Shown one piece after another: positions 51,342 through 59,288 of a DNA stretch of 64,000 bases. The stretch's first letter is position 1. The number at the start of each line of letters is the position of its first letter. The position numbers were made by a program, and so were the translations under genes. This stretch comes from Lysobacterales bacterium (GTDB lineage: Bacteria; Pseudomonadota; Gammaproteobacteria; Xanthomonadales; Rhodanobacteraceae). The stretch is from positions 248,001 through 312,000 of the forward strand of contig JADKJL010000013.1 in NCBI GenBank assembly GCA_016721015.1, in the 5' to 3' direction. The notes under the pieces are model-generated. The model had not been told where the DNA came from. It was given only the letters and a program-made list of their open reading frames with translations, and did not search any database.

Positions 51342-52643
51342 ATGTTTCTATCAAATCTTTCCAAGTCTAGCCTGAGCCGGGAGCGCAGCCTTGCGTTTCT
51401 CGATTTCACCTGGCACCGCTTCCTTGAAGACCGCTGCCTGCAGACGGCCGGCGCTCTTGCCTTCACTACGCTGTTTGCACTGGTGCCGCTGACCGCGGCG
51501 ATCCTCGGCATTCTCGCGGCGTTTCCGGTGTTCGAGGAATGGCGGATCAAGCTGACCAGTTGGGCGTTCAACAATTTCGTGCCGGCGGCCGGCGACGTCG
51601 TGCAGACCTATCTGACCGAGTTCGCCGCAAACGCGAGCAAGGCCACGGCAATCGGTGTGCTCGTGCTCGTGTTCAGCGCGATCTCGCTGATGATGAGTGT
51701 CGAGGATGCCTTCAACCGCATCTGGCGGGTCAAGAACAATCGCGGCCCGGCTTCGCGATTCGTCATCTACTGGACCGCGTTGAGCCTGGGGCCGATGTTG
51801 CTGGTTGCCGCGCTGGCGATCAGTTCCTACCTGGTCGCACTGCCGTTCATCGATGCTGCCGCGACCCAGTGGTCGATCAAGGATCGCTTGCTCTCGGCGT
51901 TGCCGTTCCTGATTGTCTGGGTCGCCCTGAGCACGGCTTACACGGTGATTCCGAATCGCACCGTGCGATTCCGTGACGCGTTGATCGGAAGCCTGGTTGC
52001 GACCATCCTGTTCGAATCGGCAAAGCATGGCTTTGCCTGGTATGCCAGCGACATGGCCAACTACCAGCAGGTTTATGGCGCGCTGTCGATCGTGCCGATC
52101 TTCTTTTTCTGGATGTACCTGTCGTGGATCATCGTGCTGTTCGGCGCCTCGATCACGGCGTCATTGTCGGCCTTCGATTACCGCCACGCCGAAGACCGCA
52201 TTTCCCCCGACCAGGAATTGAGCGGCCTGTTGCGCGTGATCAGCCAACTCGTCGCCGCCCATGGCGAGGGCCGAGGTCTGCACAGTGAGGATTTGCTTCG
52301 TCTGGAACCATATCTGACCGACGATTTGCTGCAGCGCTATCTTGCTGATCTGGACGAGGTTGCCGTGATCCGACGCAGCGAAGCCGGCGAATGGCTGCTC
52401 GCGCGCGATCTGCGCACATTCAGCCTGCTCGATCTGTATCGGGAGTGTGGCTATCGGCTGCCGGTTGGTGGTCAAATGCTGCCGGGGCAAAATATGGAAG
52501 AATTCGGTGAGGCGCCATTGCACGATCTTTCAGCCAGTCTGCGACAGCGTCTCGATGTACCGCTGGCCGAGTTTGTGCCGATCGGCAAAGTCGCCGGCCC
52601 CGATTCCAATCCCAACATCGCCAATCCGGAATCCACGTCATGA
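51342..52643 (+). CDS. YihY/BrkB-family inner membrane protein
   Basis: A 433-residue protein. Residues about 25-285 hold six or so membrane helices with family segments RCLQTAGALAFTTLFALVPL-like (LEDRCLQTAGALAFTTLFAL), VEDAFNRIWRVKN and YGALSIVPIFFFWMYLSWII. The C-terminal 140 residues are soluble. Originally confused with RNase BN, the family has no agreed activity. It overlaps the thioredoxin-like gene by 4 bases (ATGA). Confidence 0.87.
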   Translation: MFLSNLSKSSLSRERSLAFLDFTWHRFLEDRCLQTAGALAFTTLFALVPLTAAILGILAAFPVFEEWRIKLTSWAFNNFVPAAGDVVQTYLTEFAANASKATAIGVLVLVFSAISLMMSVEDAFNRIWRVKNNRGPASRFVIYWTALSLGPMLLVAALAISSYLVALPFIDAAATQWSIKDRLLSALPFLIVWVALSTAYTVIPNRTVRFRDALIGSLVATILFESAKHGFAWYASDMANYQQVYGALSIVPIFFFWMYLSWIIVLFGASITASLSAFDYRHAEDRISPDQELSGLLRVISQLVAAHGEGRGLHSEDLLRLEPYLTDDLLQRYLADLDEVAVIRRSEAGEWLLARDLRTFSLLDLYRECGYRLPVGGQMLPGQNMEEFGEAPLHDLSASLRQRLDVPLAEFVPIGKVAGPDSNPNIANPESTS

Positions 52644-53131
52644 TCCTTCGCACCCTTGTCGTTCTCGGCGCACTGATCATGCCGATTTCGACGATCGCCC
52701 ATGCTGAAACCGCGAAACATCCCGCGCTCAGCATCGAAACGCTGGACGGCGAGCACTGGGATCTCGCCACGCATCGGGGTCATTGGGTCGTGATCAATTA
52801 TTGGGCAACCTGGTGCGCGCCTTGCATCGCCGAGATGCCCGAGCTTTCGGCCTTCATCAAGGCACGCAAGGATGTCGATGGCATCGGTCTCGCCTTCGAG
52901 GACAGCGAACGCCAGGAGATCGTCGATTTTCTCGCCGAGCATCCGGTCGATTATCCGATCGCGCAAATCGAGGTCGATGCGCCGCCGGCCGATTTCGACA
53001 TCCCGCGCGGCCTGCCGACGACGTATCTGATCGCACCGGATGGCAGTGTCGCCAGACAATTCCTGGGTCCGATCAAGGACAAGGATCTGGAGCAGGCGAT
53101 CAAGGCGTTCAAGTCGGCCGGCAAGCGCTGA
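52640..53131 (+). CDS. TlpA/ResA-like periplasmic thioredoxin
   Basis: A 163-residue exported thioredoxin-fold protein. A signal peptide (MILRTLVVLGALIMPISTIA, cleaved after AHA) precedes a domain with the active site WATWCAPC (about residues 54-61), preceded by VVINY and followed by the cis-Pro GLPTTYL. Likely roles are cytochrome c maturation or periplasmic thiol reduction. Coupled to the YihY gene and followed 6 bases later by acylphosphatase. Confidence 0.87.
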   Translation: MILRTLVVLGALIMPISTIAHAETAKHPALSIETLDGEHWDLATHRGHWVVINYWATWCAPCIAEMPELSAFIKARKDVDGIGLAFEDSERQEIVDFLAEHPVDYPIAQIEVDAPPADFDIPRGLPTTYLIAPDGSVARQFLGPIKDKDLEQAIKAFKSAGKR

Positions 53132-53137
53132 TTGGCA

Positions 53138-53404
53138 ATGATCCGCGCGATCTTCCTCATATCAGGGCATGTGCAAGGCGTCTCGTTCCGCGCCGGAGCC
53201 CGCGCCCAGGCCTTGCGTCTGGGCATCCGCGGCTACGCCTGCAATCTGCGTGATGGGCGCGTCGAGGTCGTTGCCGAGGGTGATCCCGCTGCACTGGCCG
53301 CGCTTGAAGCGTGGCTGCGGCGCGGCCCGATCGGCGCACGAGTCGCGGCGCTGGAGCGGGCGGAATACACCGAGCCGGTCGCGCGCGGGTTCCACACGCG
53401 CTGA
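53138..53404 (+). CDS. Acylphosphatase
   Basis: An 88-residue enzyme hydrolysing acyl phosphates. The N-terminal signature SGHVQGVSFRAGARAQA contains the phosphate-binding Arg. The catalytic Asn is in GYACNLRDGRVEVVAEG at about residue 40. The C-terminus ARGFHTR fits. The ATG at 53138 is preferred to a TTG two codons earlier. It converges with the PHB depolymerase gene. Confidence 0.9.
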   Translation: MIRAIFLISGHVQGVSFRAGARAQALRLGIRGYACNLRDGRVEVVAEGDPAALAALEAWLRRGPIGARVAALERAEYTEPVARGFHTR

Positions 53405-53481
53405 ACGATTTCCGGAGCCCGGCCGCGCTCGGTGATCGCTACCAAACGCCGATCGCGCGGCGCGGAAGTGTCGGTTCCGGA

Positions 53482-54780
53482 TCAGGCTTTCTTGCGCCGC
53501 CGGCTATCGGCTTTCCGCCCTTTCGTCGCGACCACCGGGCTGGCATGGCTGGCAATGAAATCGCGAAGTTGCGGATAGATTTTCTCGCGCCAGCGGCGAC
53601 CGCTGAAGATGCCGTAATGGCCCGCATCCTTGATCAGCAGGTTCTGCTTGCGCGAAGCCGGAATGCCCGAGCAGAGCTCATGCGCCGCCTCGGTCTGGCC
53701 ACGCCCGGAAATATCGTCGAGTTCGCCCTCGATGGTGAGCAGGGCGGTAGCGCGGATATCAGCGGGCTTGACCCGCTGGCCGCTGACATCCCAGAGGCCG
53801 CGCGGCAGCAGATGCTGCTTGAAGATCGTGCTGATCGTGTCGAGATAGAACGGTGCCGGCATGTCGAGCACGGCGTTGTATTCGTTGTAGAACTTGCGAT
53901 GTGACTCGGCATCCTCAAGATCACCACGACGCAGGCTTTCATAGAAATCCCAGTGCGAGGTCATGTGCCGGCTCGGGTTCATGGCGACGAATCCGGCGTG
54001 TTGCAGGAACCCCGGATAGACCTTGCGCCCGGCACCCGGATAGTTCGCAGGCACGGTGTGGATGACATTGTTCTCGAACCACGACATCGGTTGCGTCGTG
54101 GCCAGATCATTGACCTTGGTTGGACAGCGTCGTGGATCGATCGGACCGCCCATCATGGTCATCGTCAATGGCGTCTTTTCGCCGTTCGAGGCCATCAGCG
54201 AAATCGCCGCCATCACCGGCACGGTCGGCTGGCAGACCGAGATCACATGCAGGCGTTCGGCGCCGATGTGACGGATGAATTCCTGGATGTAGGCGACATA
54301 ATCGTCGAGATCGAAATCACCCTGGTCGAGCGGCACCATGCGCGCATCGACCCAGTCGGTCAGATAGACCTTGTGATCCTGCAGCAGCGATTTGACCGTG
54401 TCACGCAACAAGGTCGAGTGGTGACCGGAAAGCGGGGCGACGACGAGGACGACCGGGTCATTTTTCATCGCATCCAGATTGGCGACATCGTCGCTGAATC
54501 GCTTGAAGCGGATCAGGTTGCAGAACGGCTTGGCAATCGAGACGCGCTCGGAGATCGGTGTTTCATGACCGTGGGCGATCACGGAGCGGATTGCGAAAGG
54601 GGGCTTTTCGTAATCCTTGCCGAGGCGGTAGGTCAATTCGTAGCCAGCCGCCAGACGCTGCACGCCAGGGAAATGCGACAGCCAGTTTTCCTTGGCTGTG
54701 AGTAGTTGCGCTGCAGCACCGGACCAGCCCACGAAGGGGTTCATCAGCGAGCGGTTCAGTTCGTGCAGGTCATACAGCAT
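53482..54780 (-). CDS. phaZ: Intracellular polyhydroxybutyrate depolymerase (PhaZ type)
   Basis: A 432-residue alpha/beta-hydrolase-like enzyme that mobilises native PHB granules. The nucleophile is the Cys in HVISVCQPTVPVM (about residue 172), the position used by Ralstonia PhaZ1. The start MLYDLHELNRSLMNPF at 54780 matches the family; a GTG- or ATG-type extension to 54813 is possible. The C-terminal tail is basic (KGRKADSRRRKKA). It implies polyhydroxyalkanoate storage, though no synthase is in the window. Confidence 0.9.
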   Translation of the reverse strand: MLYDLHELNRSLMNPFVGWSGAAAQLLTAKENWLSHFPGVQRLAAGYELTYRLGKDYEKPPFAIRSVIAHGHETPISERVSIAKPFCNLIRFKRFSDDVANLDAMKNDPVVLVVAPLSGHHSTLLRDTVKSLLQDHKVYLTDWVDARMVPLDQGDFDLDDYVAYIQEFIRHIGAERLHVISVCQPTVPVMAAISLMASNGEKTPLTMTMMGGPIDPRRCPTKVNDLATTQPMSWFENNVIHTVPANYPGAGRKVYPGFLQHAGFVAMNPSRHMTSHWDFYESLRRGDLEDAESHRKFYNEYNAVLDMPAPFYLDTISTIFKQHLLPRGLWDVSGQRVKPADIRATALLTIEGELDDISGRGQTEAAHELCSGIPASRKQNLLIKDAGHYGIFSGRRWREKIYPQLRDFIASHASPVVATKGRKADSRRRKKA

Positions 54781-54992
54781 AGATCCAGCCTTGTTTTGAG
54801 GTGGCGAATCCACCTATCTTTAGGCCATCCGACTTCATGTGCAAGTGCACAACGGGTTGGCCGTCGACATTTCGCTGGCTGACCGAACCCCGATCGGCCC
54901 GTGGAGCGTCATCTTGAAAGCCCGCGTGCGCCTGTCAGGCTGGTTTTCAGGCATTCCTCGCTCGCAACCGCCACTGCCAGGCAAGTCCAACG

Positions 54993-55598
54993 ATGAACGC
55001 AAAAGAATATGACCGCGCCTATTTCGACCGCTGGTATCGCGATCCGCGCCATCGGGTACGCGCCACCGGCGAGACAATGCGCAAGGTGAACATGGTTGTG
55101 GCACTGGCCGAGTACTACCTGGGCCGGCGAATCCACAGCGTGCTCGATATCGGCTGTGGCGAAGGCGTCTGGCGGGCGCCGCTGCGCAAGCTGAGGCCAG
55201 GCATCGACTATCTTGGCCTTGATTCCAGTGAATACGCCATTCGCCGCTACGGCCGCTCGCGCAATCTGCGGCTAGCGCGTTTCGCCGATCTCGCCGAGCT
55301 GCGTTTCGAGCGACGTTTCGACCTGATCGTCTGTTCGGATGTGCTGCACTATCTGCATGCGGGTGAATTGCGCCGGGGCCTGTCCGGGTTTCCGGAGTTG
55401 CTTGAAGGCCTGGCTTTCATCGAGCTGTTCACCTCGCGCGATGCGGTCGACGGCGATGTCGCCGGCTTCATTGCGCGCACGCCTACATGGTATCGCCGGC
55501 AGTTCGCCGACGCCGGGCTGATGGCCTGCGGCTCGCACTGCTATCTCGCCCCGCATTTGATGCGTTCCGTTTCCGAACTTGAGCGCGCGGATTCCTGA
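54993..55598 (+). CDS. Class I SAM-dependent methyltransferase
   Basis: A 201-residue protein with SAM-binding motif I VLDIGCGEGVW (about residues 50-60), an acidic residue ending the second strand (YLGLDSSEYAIR), and motif IV FDLIVCSDVLHYL. The N-terminus MNAKEYDRAYFDRWYRDPRH is reminiscent of small-molecule methyltransferases. Substrate unknown. The 212-base region upstream (54781-54992) shows no gene. Confidence 0.8.
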   Translation: MNAKEYDRAYFDRWYRDPRHRVRATGETMRKVNMVVALAEYYLGRRIHSVLDIGCGEGVWRAPLRKLRPGIDYLGLDSSEYAIRRYGRSRNLRLARFADLAELRFERRFDLIVCSDVLHYLHAGELRRGLSGFPELLEGLAFIELFTSRDAVDGDVAGFIARTPTWYRRQFADAGLMACGSHCYLAPHLMRSVSELERADS

Positions 55599-55641
55599 CT
55601 GCAAGTTTTCGGCGGGCGAAGCGCAGCTCAGATTTCAATTC

Positions 55642-56460
55642 TCAATTGCCGCGCTCCAGCACCAGTTGCGGGTCGATCCGAACGTCGAACCAGTTCATGC
55701 CCCAATGCAGGTGCGGGCCGCTGGCGCGGCCGGTGGCGCCAACCGCGCCGATCAGCTGACCTTGTTCGACGCGTTCGCCGACGCTGACATCGAGCCGTGA
55801 CAGATGCAGGAAATTGCTGCTGAAACCGAAGCCGTGGTCGATCACGAGCGTGCCACCGGTCAGATACAGATCGGCGTTGGCAAAGGTGACGATGCCGCTG
55901 GCCGGCGCCTTCACTGGAGTGCCCTTTGCCGAGGCGATGTCCATGCCGGAATGGGGCGCCCGCGGCTTGCCGTTGTAGACGCGCTGGTTGCCGAAGCGTC
56001 CGCTGATGCGGCCCTCGATCGGGCGCATGAAGGCTTGGGTGAAATCGGTGCGGTCATCATCGCGATCGCGCACGGCGGCGACAGCGGCCTGTTCGCGGCG
56101 GATGCGCTCGGCGATTTCGGGTGGCGGATCGACCGTCTTCGGCGGAACGCCGTTGACATGTTCGACCGGCCAGTCGCGCGGCGTCACCTGAATCGCGCTG
56201 ACGCGCTTGCGGCCGTCGGCAAGCTCCACCTCGACCGTCAACGGCCCGGCTTCATCGCGACCGACACCGAAGGCGACCGTGCCGTAGGGCGTCACGCGCA
56301 AGCGGCGGCCGGCGTAGCGGACGATGCTGTCGGCTGGCACCTTGCCGATCACCATCGATCCCTGTGAGGTGCTGACCGGAAACACGGCGGGCTGATCGGC
56401 AGACTCGGCCTGCGCCAAAAACGGCGACGCCAGCAGGCTCGCCAGCAGGATTGCGCGCAT
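55642..56460 (-). CDS. M23-family (LytM) metallopeptidase
   Basis: A 272-residue exported protein. A signal peptide (MRAILLASLLASPFLAQA) starts at 56460; a longer in-frame extension to 56601 is not signal-like and would overlap the next gene. The C-terminal M23 domain has HSGMDIA (first zinc His/Asp) and the second H-x-H in SGPHLHWGMNWF. It likely acts on peptidoglycan, or as a regulator if degenerate; all zinc ligands look present. It is 5 bases downstream of the dihydroorotase gene. Confidence 0.87.
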   Translation of the reverse strand: MRAILLASLLASPFLAQAESADQPAVFPVSTSQGSMVIGKVPADSIVRYAGRRLRVTPYGTVAFGVGRDEAGPLTVEVELADGRKRVSAIQVTPRDWPVEHVNGVPPKTVDPPPEIAERIRREQAAVAAVRDRDDDRTDFTQAFMRPIEGRISGRFGNQRVYNGKPRAPHSGMDIASAKGTPVKAPASGIVTFANADLYLTGGTLVIDHGFGFSSNFLHLSRLDVSVGERVEQGQLIGAVGATGRASGPHLHWGMNWFDVRIDPQLVLERGN

Positions 56461-56465
56461 CACGC

Positions 56466-57806
56466 TCAACGATCGAAGGCGAGACGCTGTCCGCGCACGC
56501 TGTCGTCGAGCTTGCCTTGATTCCAGGCCAACTGGCCATTCACAAACGTGGCTGCGATGCTTGAGCGGAAGGTCTCTCCTTCGAATGGCGACCAGCCGCA
56601 CTTGGAAAGGATTTCCGCTGGCACCACCGTATGCGCTCGATTCGGATCGACGATGACCAGATCGGCATGGAATCCTTCGCGCAGAAAGCCGCGTTCATGC
56701 ACATTGAACAAGGTTGCCGGCGCATGGGTGACTGCTTCGACCAGGCGCTCGAGGGTCAGATCGCCGGCGAATACCCGCTCCAGGGCCACTTGCAGCGCGT
56801 ACTGCACCAGCGGCAAGCCCGAAGGGGCCGACGTATAGGGGCGCGCCTTTTCGTCGACCAGATGCGGCGCGTGATCGGTGGCCAGCACATCGATGCGACT
56901 CTCGGCCAGCGCCTGGATGATCGCCGTGCGGTCGCTGGCCATCTTGATCGCCGGATTGCACTTGATGCGATGGCCGAGGCGCGCGTAATCCTCGGCACTG
57001 AAATGCAGGAAATGCACGCAGGTCTCGGCGGTGATGCGCTTGCCGCTGACCGGGCCCGGCGCAAACAGGGCCAGCTCGTCGGCGGTCGAGATATGCAGCA
57101 CATGCAGACGCGTGCCGTGTTTGCGCGCCAGGCTGATGGCCAGTTCGGTCGACTTCAGGCAAGCCTCGCGCGATCGGATCAGCGGATGCTGATCGGCCGG
57201 GATGTCATCGCCCCAGCGCTCGCGCGCTTTCGCCTCGTTGGCGCTGATCATCGGCGTGTCTTCGCAATGGGTGATGATCGGCGTCGGTGCTTCGCGAAAG
57301 ATGGCGTCGAGGGTGGCCGGATTGTCGACCAGCATGTTGCCGGTCGAGGCACCCATGAATACCTTGATGCCGGGTGCCGCTTTCGGATCGAGGGTGCGGA
57401 TGTCTTCGAGGTTGTCGTTGGTCGCGCCCAGATAGAACGCGTAGTTGGCGCGCGAGGAAACGCGTCCGCGCTCGTATTTGGCCTCCAGTGCTTCGCGGTT
57501 GACCGCCGGTGGCTTGGTGTTCGGCATTTCCATGAAGCTGGTGATGCCGCCGGCGACACAGGCGCGTGATTCGGATTCGATATTCGCCTTGTGCTCAAGA
57601 CCCGGTTCGCGGAAATGCACCTGGTCATCGATCATGCCGGGCAACAGCCAGCGACCGGCCGCATCGAAGACCTTTTCGTTAGCGTCGGCAGGGATTTGCG
57701 TATCGATTCGCTCGATGCGGCCGTTTCGCACGCGCACGTCGGCATCGAAGCGGCGGCCCTCGTTGACGAGATGGGCGTTCGTGATCAGCCAGTCATTCAT
57801 GGTCAT
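56466..57806 (-). CDS. Dihydroorotase (class I type)
   Basis: A 446-residue amidohydrolase-superfamily enzyme. The metal motif DDQVHFREPGLEHK lies near residue 60, FMEMPNTKPP follows, and ATDHAPH near 308-314 carries the catalytic Asp. It converts carbamoyl-aspartate to dihydroorotate in pyrimidine synthesis. The start is at 57806 or two codons later at 57800. The yidD stop overlaps its start region by 14 bases. Confidence 0.9.
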   Translation of the reverse strand: MTMNDWLITNAHLVNEGRRFDADVRVRNGRIERIDTQIPADANEKVFDAAGRWLLPGMIDDQVHFREPGLEHKANIESESRACVAGGITSFMEMPNTKPPAVNREALEAKYERGRVSSRANYAFYLGATNDNLEDIRTLDPKAAPGIKVFMGASTGNMLVDNPATLDAIFREAPTPIITHCEDTPMISANEAKARERWGDDIPADQHPLIRSREACLKSTELAISLARKHGTRLHVLHISTADELALFAPGPVSGKRITAETCVHFLHFSAEDYARLGHRIKCNPAIKMASDRTAIIQALAESRIDVLATDHAPHLVDEKARPYTSAPSGLPLVQYALQVALERVFAGDLTLERLVEAVTHAPATLFNVHERGFLREGFHADLVIVDPNRAHTVVPAEILSKCGWSPFEGETFRSSIAATFVNGQLAWNQGKLDDSVRGQRLAFDR

Positions 57807-58062
57807 GTCCAGAGTGTATTTTTTCGCGCAGGAACGGTCGCCAGCTGAATTCTGCAGGCACCGGATCGAATCCACCATCGCACATCGGCTGGCAGCGAAG
57901 CAGCCGGTTGATTGCCAGCCAGGAACCTCGCGTGCTGCCGAATCGTGCCACGGCCACGCGCGCATAGTCCGAGCAACTCGGATGAAAGCGGCAGCGCGCG
58001 CCAAGCAGCGGACTGATGAAGCGTTTGTAGAACGCCAGCAACGAGAGGATGAGTCGGGACAC
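57793..58062 (-). CDS. yidD: Membrane protein insertion efficiency factor YidD
   Basis: An 89-residue protein. The family core FYKRFISPLLGARCRFHPSC, then SDYA and the C-terminal RLLRCQPMCDGGFDPVP, are unmistakable; three conserved Cys are present. The GTG at 58062 gives the typical start MSRLILSLLAFYKRF; a TTG at 58107 would add 15 residues. YidD is normally next to rpmH/rnpA/yidC, so its location beside dihydroorotase is a rearranged context. Confidence 0.9.
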   Translation of the reverse strand: MSRLILSLLAFYKRFISPLLGARCRFHPSCSDYARVAVARFGSTRGSWLAINRLLRCQPMCDGGFDPVPAEFSWRPFLREKIHSGHDHE

Positions 58063-58179
58063 GATGATAAGAGTGTTGATCGCACTGGGGCACCGGCTGA
58101 AGCGCAATGAACAGCGGTTGCCGGGGGCGGGTACTTAGGCTATAACACGCCGCCGCCGAGTCACAAGGTAAGGACGGAA

Positions 58180-59118
58180 ATGGCGAAATCGATGCAAAAA
58201 CCCAAATCCACCGCGAAATCGACCAAGGTCGTCGCACGCGCCAAGCCCTGCGGCGGCCAAGTCGAAAGTCGTGGCGAAGCCGGTCAAGAAGGTCGCGCCA
58301 AAGGCTGCGACCAAGGCGAAGCCTGCACCTGCCGCCAAGTCCAGGGTCGTGAGCAAGAAGGCTCCGGTAGCGAAGAAGCCCGTTCCGGCCAGCAAAAACC
58401 CGCTGCCCCGGTCAAGGCCAACAAGTCCAGTGCATCCGCCAGCAAGCCGGCGCGCAAGGTCGAAGTCAAGAAGCTTCCGACAAAAAAATCGGTAGCACCA
58501 CCAGCGCCGGTGACAAAGAAAGCCAGCAAGGCCAGCAAGCCTGCTCCTATTCCCCCGAAGAACATCAAGTCATCCGTGATTGAAACCAACACCGAAACAG
58601 CGGCTGCATCGCAGCCGCGCGCAAAGACCAAGGCCAAGACGCTCTCGACCACAAAATTGAAAGGCGTGACCATGCAGGACGGCCGCTATGCGCTGCCGAC
58701 CAATACGGTTGTCGATCTGCCAGCCGGCTATCGTCCGTCCTCGAAAGAGGAATACATGATTCCGCAGCACCTCGAATACTTCCGCCGCAAGCTGCAAAGC
58801 TGGCGCGAGGATCTGGTCGAGGAATCCAAGCAGACCATTGAAAACCTGCGTGACGAAGTGCGTGATGTCGGTGACGAGGCCGAGCGTGCCACGCGTGAGA
58901 CCGAAAACTCGCTCGAACTGCGTACACGCGATCGTTATCGCAAACTGATCTCGAAGATCGACAAGGCACTCAAGCGAATCGAGGAAGGCCGTTACGGCTT
59001 CTGTGAGGAAACCGACGAAGACATCGGCCTGGATCGTCTCGATGCCCGTCCGATCGCCACACTGTGCCTCGATGCCCAGGAACGCTGGGAGCACCGCCAG
59101 AAGCAGATGGGCGATTGA
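58180..59118 (+). CDS. DksA-family protein with long Lys/Ala/Pro-rich N-terminus (two compensating frameshifts)
   Basis: A 312-residue protein starting after TAAGGAC. The C-terminal 150 residues are DksA-like: coiled-coil RRKLQSWREDLVEESKQTIE (with a following DEVRDVGDEAERATRE tip region) and the C-terminal GRYGFCEETDEDIGL...ARPIATLCLDAQERWEHR. Of the four zinc-finger Cys only two remain (C-x2-T and C-x2-A). The first 160 residues are basic and low-complexity. Between 58249 and about 58398 the frame is shifted, giving a Gln/Glu/Cys-containing stretch, while the alternative frame continues the AKP-rich pattern. DksA proteins tune RNA polymerase with ppGpp. Confidence 0.85.
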   Translation: MAKSMQKPKSTAKSTKVVARAKPCGGQVESRGEAGQEGRAKGCDQGEACTCRQVQGREQEGSGSEEARSGQQKPAAPVKANKSSASASKPARKVEVKKLPTKKSVAPPAPVTKKASKASKPAPIPPKNIKSSVIETNTETAAASQPRAKTKAKTLSTTKLKGVTMQDGRYALPTNTVVDLPAGYRPSSKEEYMIPQHLEYFRRKLQSWREDLVEESKQTIENLRDEVRDVGDEAERATRETENSLELRTRDRYRKLISKIDKALKRIEEGRYGFCEETDEDIGLDRLDARPIATLCLDAQERWEHRQKQMGD

Positions 59119-59122
59119 TGTG

Positions 59123-59272
59123 CCGGGAATTGGGAGCGGAGAATGGGGAATGGGAAAAGCCGTTCGTCTCCGCTCCAAAATTGTGCCAATGCAACGGATT
59201 TCGCTTAACGGTCAGCGCATGACCGTGCGAGGTTGCTCTGCCGATTCTCCATTCCCGATTCTCCATTCCCGG
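59123..59272. repeat. Inverted heptameric repeat between the DksA-like gene and glmM
   Basis: The left arm (about 59123-59154) has GGGAATT, GGAGAAT and GGGGAATGGG units. The right arm (about 59241-59272) has the complementary ATTCTCCATTCCCG units twice, followed by another ATTCCC at 59283-59288 abutting the glmM GTG. Same family as the repeats at 3794, 5252 and 17690. Confidence 0.85.
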
Positions 59273-59288
59273 CTTTTCAGCCATTCCC

